Notes: generated from the sequence alone by a model not told the origin. A stretch of DNA of 64,000 nucleotides from Rhynchopus euleeides (GCA_963210315.1 OY723259.1:1-64000); one strand, 5' to 3'; shown: positions 1 to 12,188, counted from the first letter of the stretch. Program-made: numbers and translations.

Positions 1-541
1 ATCAGCAAACCCAAGCCCGACAATCGCGTTGCCCAATGAATGTGTGAAAGTGGTGGGGGGCTTCCTTCTGCACAAAGCGGCAACATCACTCTCATCAAAC
101 TACCTCCCTTCTTGCTTGCTCTTTTGTTTGCTTCCTTTGCGGATCCAGAGCAAGGTACTTTGTCTGTTTGTGTATGCGGTGCAGACAGGGGGATCATTCA
201 TTTTCAAACAGTTTTTGTGTTGTTGTTGACATCCAGGGTTCGCTCCAACCTTGCTCGTAGACCAGGAGACAACAACCCGACTCCGGCCGAATTTCCCAAC
301 GTTTTGTTTTAGCTCTCGGGAGATTGTGGGGGTTGAGCGAACGCACTGAGTGTGTATTGAGCATCCCCCTGTCTGGTGGAATCGCTGCATGCCAGTTGGT
401 GCAGGTTTGTGACCTCTCGCTACGCCATTTTCTTGAAACAAGTACCCCGCGAGTCTGAATTCCTTGAATGTCTTCACAAGCAGAACGTGTATATTTTTGG
501 TGGTTTGTTCCCACTGCAAACATGACTGCTGTAGTGTGTGG
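1..541. other. Left edge, no gene recognised
   Basis: Several small overlapping ORFs on both strands without motif or acceptor. It includes the left target duplication of E1 at 534-541. Confidence 0.4.
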
Positions 542-1194
542 CAGGTGTGTTTTTAATCCCCGGTCTTCCCAGCCAAAAATCCCCGATTCATCCCCGCTTT
601 TTTCCAGCAAAAAATGGTACCCAATGTCCCTCCTCCCCAGTGTGGGGCCCTTGGTCTTGCACCAAGTGGGTTCCTTCCACGGTTCCTCCCGCTCGCGCCA
701 TCCTCGGGTGCTGGAGAAAAACCCCAAAAAAAAACGGCTTTCGGGACCGTTATTCCGACGATACCCAGCTGAAACAGCCCAAGGACTTGCTGCGGTTACT
801 AGACGGGCAAACACACGCTCCACGGGGGGGGGCGGAGCCCCCCAGCCGCCGGAGGCCACGGTACTGAACATCTGTTCAGTGTGGGCGTACAGATTCTGTG
901 TGAGTTGGCTGCGTCCTCCTGAGACTACCGGAGCTGTTGGATTCCTGACCTGATGGGAATCGAAGGACTTGGGTACGAGACATCCGCCACAGGGGGGTCT
1001 GGGGGGCGGAGCCCCCCAGCCGCCGGAGGCCACGGTAGTGAACGTCTGGCTCTTGGCTGGAAAAAAAGCCAGATTTTGGCTGGAAAAAAACCGGTTTTAT
1101 GCTGGAAAAAAAACCTGGTTTTGGCTGGAAAAAACCCGGAAAAAGGGCGGATGCCAAAAAGACTCATCCTCATCCCCCACTAGAAATACACCTG
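542..1194. mobile_element. hAT-like non-autonomous element E1 (653 bp)
   Basis: The termini are CAGGTGTGTTTTTA and, inverted, CAGGTGTATTTCTA. The element is flanked by the 8-bp duplication GTGTGTGG (534-541 and 1195-1202). Inside are two copies of the GC-rich hairpin core (about 821-880 and 988-1045) separated by about 110 bp, then repeats of TTGGCTGGAAAAAA whose inverse occurs near the left end. No coding capacity. TIRs beginning CAGG and 8-bp duplications are typical of hAT transposons. Confidence 0.8.
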
Positions 1195-2641
1195 GTGTGT
1201 GGGTTGGAAAGAAAAAACATCCAGCCAGTCTGAAACCGAAATGCAAACGGCGAAACCCAAGGGGGTTCAAAAACACAGTTTCCGACTCAGTATAATATCG
1301 CAAAGTATCAACAAAGGCCTGCATGGTGCTGATTGTGAGCTTCCTCACACAATTCGACGACACAGAGCGAAGGCCCCCAACTATGTCAATCAAAAAAGAA
1401 GAAAATCCCGTTCTGTATGCACAGGTGAAAACTGTTGAGTCGAATCACAAGAACGGGTTGTTTTGTACAGAACACCACGGCGAATGTTGCTAAATGTTTG
1501 CTGCATTGGAAAACCCGGAAACAAATAAATAGAGGGTCGGAACAACCGAGCGGAAGAGAAAACAGTTCGACTATTTTTCCCGGTCGAAGGCGCAAACCGA
1601 TTGATGTTAGCTCAAGCATCGAACACTGTCAGAGGGGGAGGGATGGGAATCGAACACACACACAGTAAAGAAGCGGACGATGATTGCCTGGGTTGCTAGT
1701 TTTATGTTGGACACTGTCACACAAAGCATGAAAGGGGGGGTACGATTTGTTTTCACCGTTTATTTTCTGAACCCGGCACCAGAGAGTCGGCTTCGGGTCT
1801 CTGCAGTGAGCAGGGCAAGCCCGCGACATGGATCTGCAGGCTTGGTCGGGTGCGAGGTGCGAGGTGTGTACTCGACACAGTTGTGAACCCCCTCGACCAC
1901 GTGAGTTCATTTCTCCGACTTGTTCAACACTTTTTGTAAAACCGTTGCTAGAGTAGTGCACCACCCTGAACTGTTGACCTTCCACAAACACCCAATGCTG
2001 TATTCCTCCATTTTGTCATTGTTTGAGTTTCTTTGGCCACCTTCGTCTCTGCGGTGAACTGCCAGTGTGACCGAGATTGTGATGGTGCCCACTGTTCTGC
2101 AGACAAGAGGAAGACCCCCAGAAGTGACAAACCATTCGGTAGCATCCGCTTTCAGTTGTTTGCGATGCGTTGACGCTTCGACACACAGGCCAGTGAGACG
2201 AACGATGGGCCCGTGTGTCGAGCATGTTGTGGTTACTGGATGCGTCACTTTCTGCGACGATGATTTTTTTTTGTTGCTTTTTCTCGATGGTATATTTCCG
2301 ACTGCGACCCACACCCTTTTTTTCGTCGCTCTCTATGCCTTTGCAAAATTTGTCGTTCCCGAAGGCGCCTCCCCCACAGGGAGTGGCACCTTGGGCACGG
2401 TCGCTATAACACAGGGGTGGGGGTGGGAGGCGGGAGGCGGGGGGCGGGAGGCGGGAGGCGGGAGGCGGGCCAGGCTCGAGTGCCTTTTGCCTGCCCTGGC
2501 AGGCTGGCTGCTGGAGCTGATGGGGGGGGATCAAGGGCGGGTAGAAAAAACCCCCGACACCCCCACGGCACCCACTCAAGCTGCAGTCATGATTTGTTTT
2601 TGCCTTGCTTTTGTTTTGTTGCCTTCATGGTTTGCGTTTAT
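1195..2641. other. Non-genic stretch downstream of the membrane gene
   Basis: Contains the right E1 target duplication (1195-1202), a GGGAGGC-type simple repeat (2425-2468) and the likely 3' UTR of the gene ending at 2642. At 2165-2180 it carries a GCGTTGACGCTTC word that also occurs in the R and A repeats. No gene seen. Confidence 0.4.
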
Positions 2642-3343
2642 TCACGCAACCATCTTCTCCTCGTGCACAACCACGGCGGGGGCGTCAGAGGACACCACCG
2701 TCACCTGCGTCGTCGGGGAGCTGTTGCGCAGGTAGTAACGTGCGATCACGCTGAAGAGGTAGAACATCACGCTCGCGAGGATCGACACCTTGATCCAGAA
2801 GCGCTGGCTGTCAACGCAGACAACGCGCCCAGTGCCCTCCTCACGGGGGGCCAGGAACAGGGGAGGGCACTGGCAGCTGAAGTGGAACTCAGAGGGAGCG
2901 TGGCGCGTCGTCTTCGGCTCCGCCATCGGCACCCACAGACCGCGGTAGGACTTGCAGGCCTCAGCCGTCTTCAGCTCGTCGGGGTAGAAGGCGTGCGGGA
3001 CGTGGTAGTGCGACACGATCATGGCACCCATCAGCGCAACAATCGACAGCTTCAGGGCGGAGAAGGCAAAGCCGGTGGCTGCCCCTGCCTTGCCGTAGCT
3101 CGACGGGCAGCAGATCAGCGTGAGGCCGAGGCCCATCAGGTGGCAGAAGAAGGTCCCGATGCAGGCGGGCCAGAAGTGGCCAACAGACGGGTCGACCACC
3201 TCCACCGTCTCGACATTCACAGCCTCGACACCCATCAGCGGCTCCACGTCGTTGTTGTCGGTGGCCACCTTCCCCTCGACCACACCGACATCAGGGGCGG
3301 ACACCACGAGGCCCTGCACAGGCTGCTGGTCCTGCACACCCAT
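2642..3343 (-). CDS. Small three-TM membrane protein, function unknown
   Basis: A 233-residue protein of no recognised family. About 55 polar, Val/Asp/Glu-rich residues at the N terminus are followed by three hydrophobic stretches, beginning near GHFWPACIGTFFC, AATGFAFSALKL and FWIKVSILASVMF. A Cys-containing loop lies between the second and third, and the tail is short and Val-rich. The ORF extends upstream to 3409, but a pyrimidine tract ending CCCACAG (AG at 3375-3374) lies inside that extension and is followed by a 30-nt A-rich leader and ATG at 3343, so the later Met is preferred. No intron is needed. It is the last gene of the minus-strand series in this window. Integral membrane location is likely from hydrophobicity; the role is unknown. 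Confidence 0.7.
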   Translation of the reverse strand: MGVQDQQPVQGLVVSAPDVGVVEGKVATDNNDVEPLMGVEAVNVETVEVVDPSVGHFWPACIGTFFCHLMGLGLTLICCPSSYGKAGAATGFAFSALKLSIVALMGAMIVSHYHVPHAFYPDELKTAEACKSYRGLWVPMAEPKTTRHAPSEFHFSCQCPPLFLAPREEGTGRVVCVDSQRFWIKVSILASVMFYLFSVIARYYLRNSSPTTQVTVVSSDAPAVVVHEEKMVA

Positions 3344-3549
3344 ATTGACTTGTGTTTGTTGTGTGTTTTTTTTCTGTGGGTTGAGAGGGTTGGAAGAAGG
3401 TTGCACCATGCGCCCCCACTGAAATGTCGCATTGCAGTAGTATGAGCGGACAACTGATCCAAAAGGGTGGGGTGGGGTGGGGGCAGCCAGTGTTGTGAGT
3501 TACAACGGGGTGAGGGGTGGGAACGTCACGACTTGCACGTCCTGGGAGG

Positions 3550-4708
3550 TCATTGGGAATAGGTAATGAATGCTGGCATGAGATGGCATGAATGCGCCCA
3601 CCAGAACCGCTTGGTGTGCTGCACATGCATGCAATCCGCAAACCCTCTCGAATCGCCCTCTCGAAATACTGCGCCGTCCGCCCCACAACAATTTTCGTGA
3701 AGCTGGGGTGGGACGGAGTTCCACAGAAGGATGTCGGAATTGGTGGCGGCCCCACCGGTGATGAAGGTGTCTTGGTTGTGGAAGTATGAGGCTGTTTTCG
3801 TAATTTGGTATGGTTGAGAGAAGGACTGCATCAGGCTGCCGTCTCCACAGCGTATACCTGCACGTCACTCCAGCGACCAGCAGCTTAGTGGAGACACAGT
3901 TGAATGACACTGCGGACGCGGTCTTGGCTGTGAGGTTCCGCACTCTGGAGTAGTCACTCAGTTGTAAATGTTCACGACCCCACTTGCAGCGTATGACACA
4001 GTTGCGAAGTGCAACCCATCAGGTGACACGTCGATGCTGGTGACAGTATGATATGTGTGATCCGCCACCAGCTTCAGACGGGTCATCTCATCCACAACGA
4101 CTGTTCCGTCATATGAACCGCTGATGATCTTCGTCCCATCAATGGTGTACTTCAAGCTCCGAACAGTTTCTTGGTCGGCGCCAGTGAGAGACAACACGAA
4201 GGCAAACCCGTCATAGCATCCAGACGTGGATCATCCCGTCGTTGTGTCCAGAAGCAACACGTGTGCCGTCTGAGTATGCAACAGAATAACAAATTCGTTG
4301 CGTTGAGTCCGACCACAGTTCCACCCCGCTGCTCAACGAGGCGACCGAAACCCCGTCAGAAGACGCAGCCACCACGACGATGTTCCCATCAGGGGACAAG
4401 TCAACGTCATACGAAACTGAGCGTGGATGACTTTCTCCATCCACAAAGCCAACGCTGCCCATGGAGGAACGCACCACACCGAATCATTCCCATTGCGGGA
4501 TCTCTCTGAGGTGAGTGCAGGGCTGATGTCAAGGCACTGTGACTGCACACCCGTGCTCACAGTGTACGCATACAAACCACTGCCGGCTGCTGCCACCGCA
4601 GCCAACGTGTCGTTAGACGAAACTGCAACACGCTACACTGGGGACCGGCACCATCTGGGCATGCTGTGCACTGAAGCACACACAGAGCAGCGCCGCTACG
4701 GCTGCTAT
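3550..4708 (-). pseudogene. Decayed WD40 beta-propeller gene with lost start and many frameshifts
   Basis: WD40-like blades can be followed across frames: SGLYAYTVSTG, then DVDLSPDGNIVVVAASSDG, YSDGTRVASGHNDGMIHVW, YTIDGTKIISGSYDGTV, IDVSPDGLHFATVSY and finally NQDTFITGGAATNSDILLW, ending at a stop at 3550. Continuity needs about six frame changes, near 4630, 4478, 4213, 3960, 3880 and 3855. Most are explained by loss of one base, some beside G runs. A trans-splice-like acceptor (CACCACCCTCCAG, AG 4738-4737) precedes a hydrophobic signal-peptide-like leader whose expected start reads ATA at 4708. The intact gene probably made a secreted propeller of about 390 residues. Some shifts could be assembly errors at homopolymers, but the number and the missing start favour a pseudogene. 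Confidence 0.7.
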
Positions 4709-5627
4709 GGCTGCGGTGTGTCCACGTGTGTCTGATCTGGAGGGTGGTGGTGTCAGAGCTGCCTTTTGTCAGTGCTTCGAGAGAAGGTGAAGGAAACACT
4801 GTGCAGGTCTCAGTTGGTTACCAGCTGCCACCGGAAGGAAACAAGCGAGCGTGGAACCTGTGTCCTTTCATTGTTGCACAAGGTGGCGCAACAAGCACCT
4901 GTTTGCAATGTGGGCGCAACAAATAGCACCGGCTGACGGTGAGTGAGCACAGCGGGTGAGGAGCCACGGGGGGGTGGCAGCATGGTGGATGACGTTAGTA
5001 CACAAAGCGCACGGTGCGGGCAGGTTGTTCATTCACGTGTTCCTCTAAGCTAGGCTGGCACCGTTACGCCAGTCACAGTGAAGGGGCCTCTGCTGACCCA
5101 GAATTATGCGTGAAAGCCCTGGCGGTGCTTTCCGAACATGAGATTGCCCACAACGCGCCCAACTGAGGGTCGGACGGAACAACGCGGCAACACACTCACG
5201 TTGCTCCACCATAATCACCGGATACCACGCATGGAAAAACCACATCACAGACTGTATGAAGACGGATCCGAAGAGAATAGAATTCACTCAACTCGGCGTT
5301 CTTCTTCCACATCCCCTTGCCTGGGGGGGGGTTGATCCAAAGGGAAACTGCTGACTTTGACCCGATTGCACTGCAAGACGAGGAAGGCATCCATGGGCAT
5401 GGACACCACAGAACCTGAGACGGTCGGTGAACTCGGCAAGGGATCGCAAGTGGAGGCTAGTGCCACAATGCATGCCGAGAGGACGACAGGTGGTATTCAC
5501 CACCGCCTGCGGACATTTGGCTTTTGACGTGCTGAGACCTGGGACCCCGTGCTCAGGGTTTATGGTACAAGTGTCCCGCAAACCTGCAAACCCGGCATTT
5601 GAAAGCAGACGCAGCCAGTGTTTCAGT
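4709..5627. other. Intergenic stretch between RING-H2 gene and WD40 pseudogene
   Basis: About 0.9 kb without a credible gene. It holds the likely 3' flank of the RING-H2 gene and the acceptor tract of the WD40 pseudogene (pyrimidine-rich on the minus strand, AG at 4738-4737). No repeat family of this window was recognised here. Confidence 0.5.
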
Positions 5628-7068
5628 TCAGAAGTTTGGAGTGTCGGGGCGGGGGGTGATTGTCTCTTCGCCCCAACCGTCTTCCTCCGACCACGGCACG
5701 GACGAGGAGCCACCCACCCCCCTGCGGCAGAGTGGGCAGAGCGGGTGCCGCCGCAGCCACTCGTCCACACAGTCGACATGGAAGAGATGCTCGCAGGGAA
5801 GCTTCCTGGCCTCCGTGCCTTCTTCGTAGGGGCCCTGGCAAATCGCGCACCTGCAGTGTGGGTGATGAGTGTGGCGAGGAGATGAGCGCAGCGGCATACC
5901 TTTCCCCTCTGCTGGCCAGGTCGCGCACGTCCTCTGTGCCGAGGGTCACACACGATGTGTTCAGGGCGAGGATGTCCGACTGGATAGACGCAACCAGACT
6001 GGCAAAGCCGTCTGCGTCGGACACCAGGGGCGGGTTCTGAAACCTGTGCAGCGAGGTGTCTAGCTCTGCCGACAGGAGGTTGTCGTCAGATGCTTCGAGA
6101 TGCGCCACACGCGCCTCGTGCTCGCGTGCTACCTCTTCGTCCGCACAGCGCTCGGAGTAGGCTGCGAACACAAGGTAGGATGCAGGGAGGACTGTGCTGC
6201 ACACCACGCCACGGTCCTTGCAGTAGCACCCGATGGTGAACACTGTCAGCCATGCGAGGGGACTCGCCTTCGCGATGACGTCGGCAAGCAGCAGGAGGGG
6301 CGCGAGGTGCAACAGAGGCACACTCAGCGCGTGGCGCAGGTGGCCTGCAGGCGCGAAGGTGATGAGACTCGCAATCCACGCAGTGTGCGTCGGGTTGGAG
6401 GACGCAGACGACTTCCCGATGTCGCCCGTGAGGCTCCGCAGGAAGACGCATATCTGCCCCGAGATGGTGCGGGAGATGGTGGGGAGCACCTCCACAGCAA
6501 GCAGCTCCGGAACCGTCAACCCGTCCTCGATGCTGTGCACCTGCTCTTCGGTGAGTGTGCCGCGTGGAGGCAGCAGAAGCAGCATCTGGATAAGTGGCGG
6601 GCAGCAGGACGTCAGCACGTAACGCGTCCTGTGGAACGACACGCCGCAACTCGCATCGCAGAGGTGGAAGAAGGAGGCAAAGCGCGGCGGCAGAGTGTGC
6701 CCAGCAACACGCTGGAGGCCGTGAGCTATGATGAGCGACACGACCATCCGCACGGAGTCGAGTGCCAGGTGGCTGATGACCCGGTATAGCAGAGTGTCAA
6801 CGAAACCAGTGACGTCACTCCAAGCCATTGGGTACATTCGCTCCATCGCATCGACACACTCCTTGCAGTATCGTCTGCAGGCCCACAAGGAGCCCTTGAT
6901 GCAAGCTGAGACACACAGCGCGTAGGCCCCCCATCTTGTGTACCGGGGGCCAGTCACCTCCTGCAGGAGATTTCGTGCAACGCTTTTGGAAGCCTCATCG
7001 TAACAAAGCCCCGCAACGAGCTGCTCGAGAACGCTGTCGACACATCTGCGGACAGCGGCAAGGAGCAT
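5628..7068 (-). CDS. Multi-spanning RING-H2 protein, putative membrane E3 ubiquitin ligase (two exons)
   Basis: Two exons, 7068-5900 and 5850-5628, give 463 residues. The 49-nt intron (5899-5851) starts GTATGC and ends CTGCAG in phase 2. Without it the long ORF reads past the RING in a wrong frame. Spliced, the C terminus is a complete RING-H2 finger at about residues 391-431 (CAIC, CEHLFHVDC, CPLC; spacing C-X2-C-X14-C-X-H-X2-H-X2-C-X10-C-X2-C). The N-terminal part has several hydrophobic segments (near TLLYRVISHLALDSVRMVV, LIQMLLLLPP, LLHLAPLLLLADVIAKA and VLPASYLVFAAY), so a multi-TM ligase facing the cytosol is likely. The start at 7068 follows CACCTCCGCAG (AG 7094-7093) by 24 nt. The substrate is unknown. 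Confidence 0.75.
5851..5899 (-). other. Cis-intron of the RING-H2 gene
   Basis: 49 nt, GTATGC donor and CACACTGCAG acceptor. Removal restores the first RING cysteine pair (R-CAIC) in frame. Confidence 0.75.
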
Positions 7069-8905
7069 CAGGCGCCAGAATGGCGGTTCTCCCTGCGGAG
7101 GTGATGGGTGTGAAAACGTGGTCCCACAAAGTGACAAACGGCAAACACCCCCAGACAGAAGGTCGGAATCTGGAGCTGTTTGAAATCGGGATAGGAGCCG
7201 GGGGCGGGGGTAGCAGGTCAGGTCGGCCAGTTCACTAATATTCGTTCATCAAGCCGGATGCCCTCAGTGAAGCGTGGTGGGCGCTGGCACCAGGAGCACA
7301 GTGCGAGAATATTCGATATTATGGGCACCCCCTAACATCCGACCCAGAACACGGAAAGAGTAGGGGTTGCATAACATGCCACAAGGCACACGCAACAAGA
7401 AAAAACAAGATGCAACAAAGCAAACGAAACACGAGCACAAAACAATAGTGGGCCTTCGCTCTCCCTCTTGCCAAACTGTGTCAGTTTGGACCTTAGGGTG
7501 TATGTCGGCCACGTTCGGCGATTTCGACCTGTGGGAAGAAATGCACCTAAACGCACCGTTTTCGGCACCGTGGAAGGCCCACATATGCATAACCTGTTTC
7601 AAACGTGCCATCACACCCTGATTCCTGGGGTGCGACCGTTCCTCTGATATCTTCCCTTTTTCGCCTGTCAAGTTGTCCAGGAGTCGGTATCCGCGGAAGT
7701 ATCCAGCGCCTTGGCTGGGAGGCAGAGTATCGCGCGGCGGTGCGAATGTGCTCGGCACGGCCTTGTGAACTCTGATGCGGCACGAAACACGCAACTCTTG
7801 ACTGAGATAAGGTCGGAAATAATACGCAGCGACAAAACAAATGCAGCAAGTCACCGGCACTTCGCCCACAGCGAGACTTATATGGGATCACACACATCAT
7901 AATGCCATATGCAAGGCATTCTGACCCATCAGTCCGCTGCTGCTCCAGGTGGTTTTCACCACCGTTCCTTCCCGACTGTTCTGCCTGTTGGCGGAGTTCT
8001 TGCAAGCAAGATGACTCCAGGCTCCCCTTCAGTTCAGGCAGAAGTGTTGCCGCGGGTTGATGATATTGAAAATGGGGTGTAATGAAAAGAAGCCGAAGGA
8101 CAGATTGCACCAGCCGAACAGATCACAGGAAAGACTTGTGAGCGAGCTATCATGCGCGTTGGACGTAGTGTTATGGATACACAATAATATGTGACTTGGG
8201 GGGTCCTCGCTACCAGTCACAGCCAGTCACGGCTCGCCAGTCAGCGAGGGGAAGTGCCCCTCACTTGTTCTCAGATGGGGGGCAGACCTGGTGGCGAACC
8301 CCCCATTGGTTCACTTTGGAAATTCCCGGAGAAAAAGACAACAAATGCGAGTGAATATGGAAGAAAAGAAGCGAGCAGGTGCAAAAATGAAGTTGCTTGC
8401 TAAAGGCAAAGGAGGAACATATAAATTCAGACAAACTGGCACCCTGCGAGCAGCCACCCCACACACTGTGAGGGGAGGTTCACATCACACCCATGCGATG
8501 ACCAACCAATGGGAAGCTTTCGCTCAGAACCTCAGAAATTGTTCGCAGAGATCACTTTTCTCTACTCTCTCGAGCGAAGTCCCCCACTGGAGGAGCGGCT
8601 CACTGGGTGCGATATAATATTATGACATCGGGTGGGGTTCGTTCGTCGCGGAGGAGGGAAGACGCAGTTGATTCAGGAGGGTTTCGCTGGGAAGATTCAA
8701 GAATGCCAAAACCGAAACCAACAACCGACGGGGGGGGAAGGGGCAGAGGAAGGGGGGGGGGTCTCTGTGTCGGGCAGAGTAGCCCCAGCAGCGCAGAGCA
8801 CAACACCACCCGGGTGGTTGGCTTGCCGACTGTGCGTCAGGCAAATGTGTATCAGGAGGCGATGCAATGCGAAGCCTCAACAATGGAGGAAGCCGGGGTG
8901 GGTGG
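7069..8905. other. Intergenic stretch, no gene seen
   Basis: About 1.8 kb. It contains the acceptor tract for the RING-H2 gene (7100-7093) and presumably the 3' UTR of the ankyrin gene. A 201-codon minus ORF at 7264-7869 has no recognisable motif, acceptor or composition like its neighbours and is not called. Confidence 0.45.
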
Positions 8906-9532
8906 CTACGGCTGCTCCACAGGGATCACTGTGCGCTGCATCCCATGGCTCAGCAGCAGGCTCACGACGTGGCTGTGTCCTGCTTTGGCCGCAATGGAAA
9001 TCGCCTTCTGTGGGTCTGAACCCAAACCCAGCAGCACCTGGCAGGCCTCGACGTGCGCGCGCTGTGCTGCGTATGCAAGGGGGGTCCACCCGCTGCTGGT
9101 TGTTACGTCGCAGGCAGAGCCGTGTTCGTGCAGGAGTGAGATGACGTCGGCAGCCCCCGACTCGGCGGCGCACACGAGGGCTGAGCTGTCCGCATCCACA
9201 CCGACCTCCAGCAGCAGGCGGCACGTCTCCAAGTCGCCCTTCCATGCTGCGGAGCGCAAGGCACGCCCTGTCGTGGGGATACCGCGGTCGCGCAGGGTCT
9301 GGCGCGCAAGCGCCCGTTCTGTTGGGACAGCCAGAATATACACACCGTCCTCCAGCCCAGGCACCGAGTCGTCGTCAAAAGGCACGCCTGTGTCCGAGGT
9401 GAGGTCGAAGTCGTCGTCATCCCAAAGCAGCTCGCCGCACTCCCGCACCGCCTGTTTGAGGGCAGGCACCGTGGCGTCCTGGGGCAAGTCGACGTAGAAG
9501 CTGGCACTCCCCACGGCCACGTAGAGGGACAT
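8906..9532 (-). CDS. Ubiquitin-like/ankyrin-repeat protein
   Basis: A 208-residue soluble protein. Residues 1-70 (from MSLYVAVGSASFYVDLPQ to DGVYILAV) look like a ubiquitin-like beta-grasp region. From about residue 88 ankyrin repeats follow: RALRSAAWKGDLETCRLLLE, SALVCAAESGAADVISLLHE, GWTPLAYAAQRAHVEACQV and KAISIAAKAGHSHVVSLLLS. Such proteins usually act as protein-binding adaptors. ATG at 9532 lies 19 nt after CATCCCTGGCAG (AG 9553-9552), a good trans-splice acceptor. There is no intron, TM or signal peptide. The ankyrin call is firm; the ubiquitin-like call is from pattern only. Confidence 0.8.
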   Translation of the reverse strand: MSLYVAVGSASFYVDLPQDATVPALKQAVRECGELLWDDDDFDLTSDTGVPFDDDSVPGLEDGVYILAVPTERALARQTLRDRGIPTTGRALRSAAWKGDLETCRLLLEVGVDADSSALVCAAESGAADVISLLHEHGSACDVTTSSGWTPLAYAAQRAHVEACQVLLGLGSDPQKAISIAAKAGHSHVVSLLLSHGMQRTVIPVEQP

Positions 9533-11828
9533 CGTCTGTTTGCCGCTGAACCTGCCAGGGATGTGAAGGGTGAATGTGTAACTTTGGAGGCATGAAACGA
9601 AGAAGGCTGGTGAAAATCACAAAAGCCTGTGCACAATTCAGATTTGCGTCAATATGCAGGCTGGTGCGGGAGGTCGGGAGGGTGGGATGGGGTCAGCCAG
9701 CGGCGTGTGGAACCCCCAATCGAAGTTCCCACCCCCGTCATCACGGGTTCCGCGCCAGCGGGTCAGGGAGGATCAGAAAGGCCCGCAAACCCGCAAACTC
9801 CAGGGGGTGAGAATCCCCTGTATTTGGGGCCCGTGCTGCCGCCCCCTCCCTGGCTTTCCACACAGCTCCCCTCGGGGACACGCTGGCACAGTTCGGCAGA
9901 GCGAATGCACTTTTCCCCCTTTCCAATTTGGTTCGTAACTTTGGTGCTCGCAGAATTCAGAAACACCGCGTACGAATAAGAAACGTCGGCGACGGGGGCA
10001 CGGCAAAAGGTAGCGAGGCAAGAGGCGCCACTGCCGACAAACTCATCATGCGATGAGGATCGAATGAAGGCTTCAAACCCCCAATCGATCCAAGCACAAA
10101 GGCTGGGGATGCAAGCGTTTGCCCCTCTCGAGTTTCCTTTCGGTTCGAAAGGTCACCAGAGCATGGTGTCGTGGGAAGACCAGTATCCCACCCACAGCAC
10201 ACCCTCGCCGCCAACAACTCCCAAGAGCAGAGCACAGCCCACAGAGCCCTCCCCCTTCTCCACGGTGGGTGTCTTCAGGCGTCACCCACGGTGAAACATT
10301 CTGATTATGTTGCGCAGACTGAATATCGCGTATGTTGTGCAGGCACTCGCGATGCAATGCCCTCGGGGGGTGGGGGGCCTTCAGTTCGTTCTGTGGGTGC
10401 AGAGAGGCATTTGGTGCCGAACCCTCTTCCCCTCCCTTCGACAGTAGATTTTTGGCACAGAACATATCTCTTGGGGGGTGGGGGGGAATGGGGGGTGTTT
10501 TTCCCGTTTTGTTGCGAACTATTTTCAATACTATTTCAAATGCCGTGGCGGTTGAACTGAAAATGTGGCCAGGCCGATTTGAACGATTGTCTTCTCCGTG
10601 CTCTCGCCTCCGCTCAGTGTTGAGGGAGAGCAGGTTGAGTTGAGAGGGCTAACAAAACACGTCACCACACATCAGGTCCATTGGCCAGGCCAAAGAAGGG
10701 GACAGCCTCATCCTACTCAGGATGGACTTGTTGTGTTGCACTCGCCCGGACGATGCGACGTGTTTGCTCGCTGCTTCTGGATCAATCAATCCACACACAA
10801 AAAGTGTCTCTGCGCTTTGATCTGTACTTTTGCTTCGTTTTCTTCGCTTCCACACTCACACTCCTGCTGATGCTGCTGTCGTGAGTGAGGAGCGCAAGGG
10901 CGCGAATGGCGCGGGTTTGCAAAGCGCGAGAAACGTTCCACCCACATTGAAGTGTGCGGAAAAAAACAAGGCGACTCCCCTCCGACTCTGTGAGGATGGG
11001 GGGGGCGGGGCTAGTGGCACTGTGCGGGTCAACTGGCTGTCTGTATCCACACCTCCACAGCGCATCATAAACATAAAACCGCACACAGAAACGCAACACC
11101 GTCCATGAAAGAAGCGATCAAGAGAGCAGCAAGCTTGCGGTGGATTATGGGGAAGAATAGGAACGTCAAGCAACAGCAACACGCATGGCCAACGCCTCCA
11201 AGGTTGCAATAAGGCATCCTCTTTTGATAGTTCGGCGTCGCCAAAACGGTGGGTCAGAATCTGCGCCCGTTTTTGCTGGGGATCTTGCGATCCCCCCCAC
11301 TCCCGCTTCACACCACTTCATTCGAGACCGGGGATGGGGTGCACAAGATGGGTGAGATGGCTGCCCTTTCCCGGCAGTGAAGACCTCCGATCAGACATCA
11401 CCTTGCAAGGTTTTGCGGAAGGCAATCCCTTGCCCAGGCCACTTCCTCCGGTGGGCACCTTCGCTCTTGCGTCACTGTGTCAACCAGTTGTGAGGGAGCT
11501 CACTTTTTTGCCACTATTCTCCGTCGAAGCGAAGGCCACGAGTGGCTTCTCTGAAAAGCAGTCAGTTCAGGCCTGGAAGCTCGAAAAGGATGAATGCCGC
11601 AGGGTTGCGGCTTCGTTGCAGGGGGGTGGGGGAGTGCACCAATCACCCAGACGACGCATGTGCGAATGCATGCTGTCCTGCCGTGTGAGGGGAGGGGGGA
11701 GCCCTTCAGCCCTCCAGGCCTTGCCTATCAGAAGTGGGGGGTGAGTGTGGGGTGGTGCACAGAGTAAAGCCGGACCAAAACTCAGAAGACAAAATAAAAC
11801 TTGCGGGGGGGAGGGTGGGGGGGAGGCC
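9533..11828. other. Intergenic stretch with G-runs, no gene seen
   Basis: About 2.3 kb upstream of the ankyrin gene. Apart from its acceptor tract (9565-9552) there are only short overlapping ORFs in all frames and several G homopolymers. No domain, RNA gene or repeat shared with the rest of the window was recognised. Confidence 0.4.
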
Positions 11829-12188
11829 AAATACTACGAGAAACACTTGGCCTCTATGCTGTGAGTGTTGCATTGGACGCTTCCACCTGTTGAACGGGCT
11901 CCACCTCTTGCACTTTGAAAAAAAACCCCCCCCATATTTTTTTTTTGATTTGACAACTCCGGTTTGGTGTACCTCGATGAGCTTACCTTACCTTGTCGTC
12001 GGACACAACATATCATCGTTGTCCCAAACCCCGTAACCCACGTGAAGTGGATCATCTGAAGTGCAGAATGAGGTGGAGCAGGTGGAGCACGAAACATAAG
12101 TAAACCATAGCAAGAGAGGCCAGCAGCAGTCCCGAGTCCATCGCGTTCCTCGTAGCATTTCCCGTACCACACAGGTGTGTTATGTGCA
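11829..12188. mobile_element. Short (internally deleted?) copy of the A-L element
   Basis: The unit begins with block A (11829-11887) and ends with block L (11941-12191, a few bases running into the next copy), with only about 55 bp of A/C/T homopolymer-rich DNA between. A second block A starts exactly 360 bp further on (12189). The long copy next door carries the same A start and an identical 251-bp L end, so this copy looks like a deletion derivative or partial tandem duplication. No TIR or target duplication was found. Confidence 0.55.

Noticed and set aside
1640-1710. Possible tRNA on the minus strand (TGTTCGATTCCC, box B-like)
   Set aside because: No T-stem pairing, no A box at the right distance and no cloverleaf.
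7264-7869. 201-codon minus ORF between the ankyrin and RING genes
   Set aside because: No motif, no acceptor before an ATG, and composition like the surrounding non-coding DNA.
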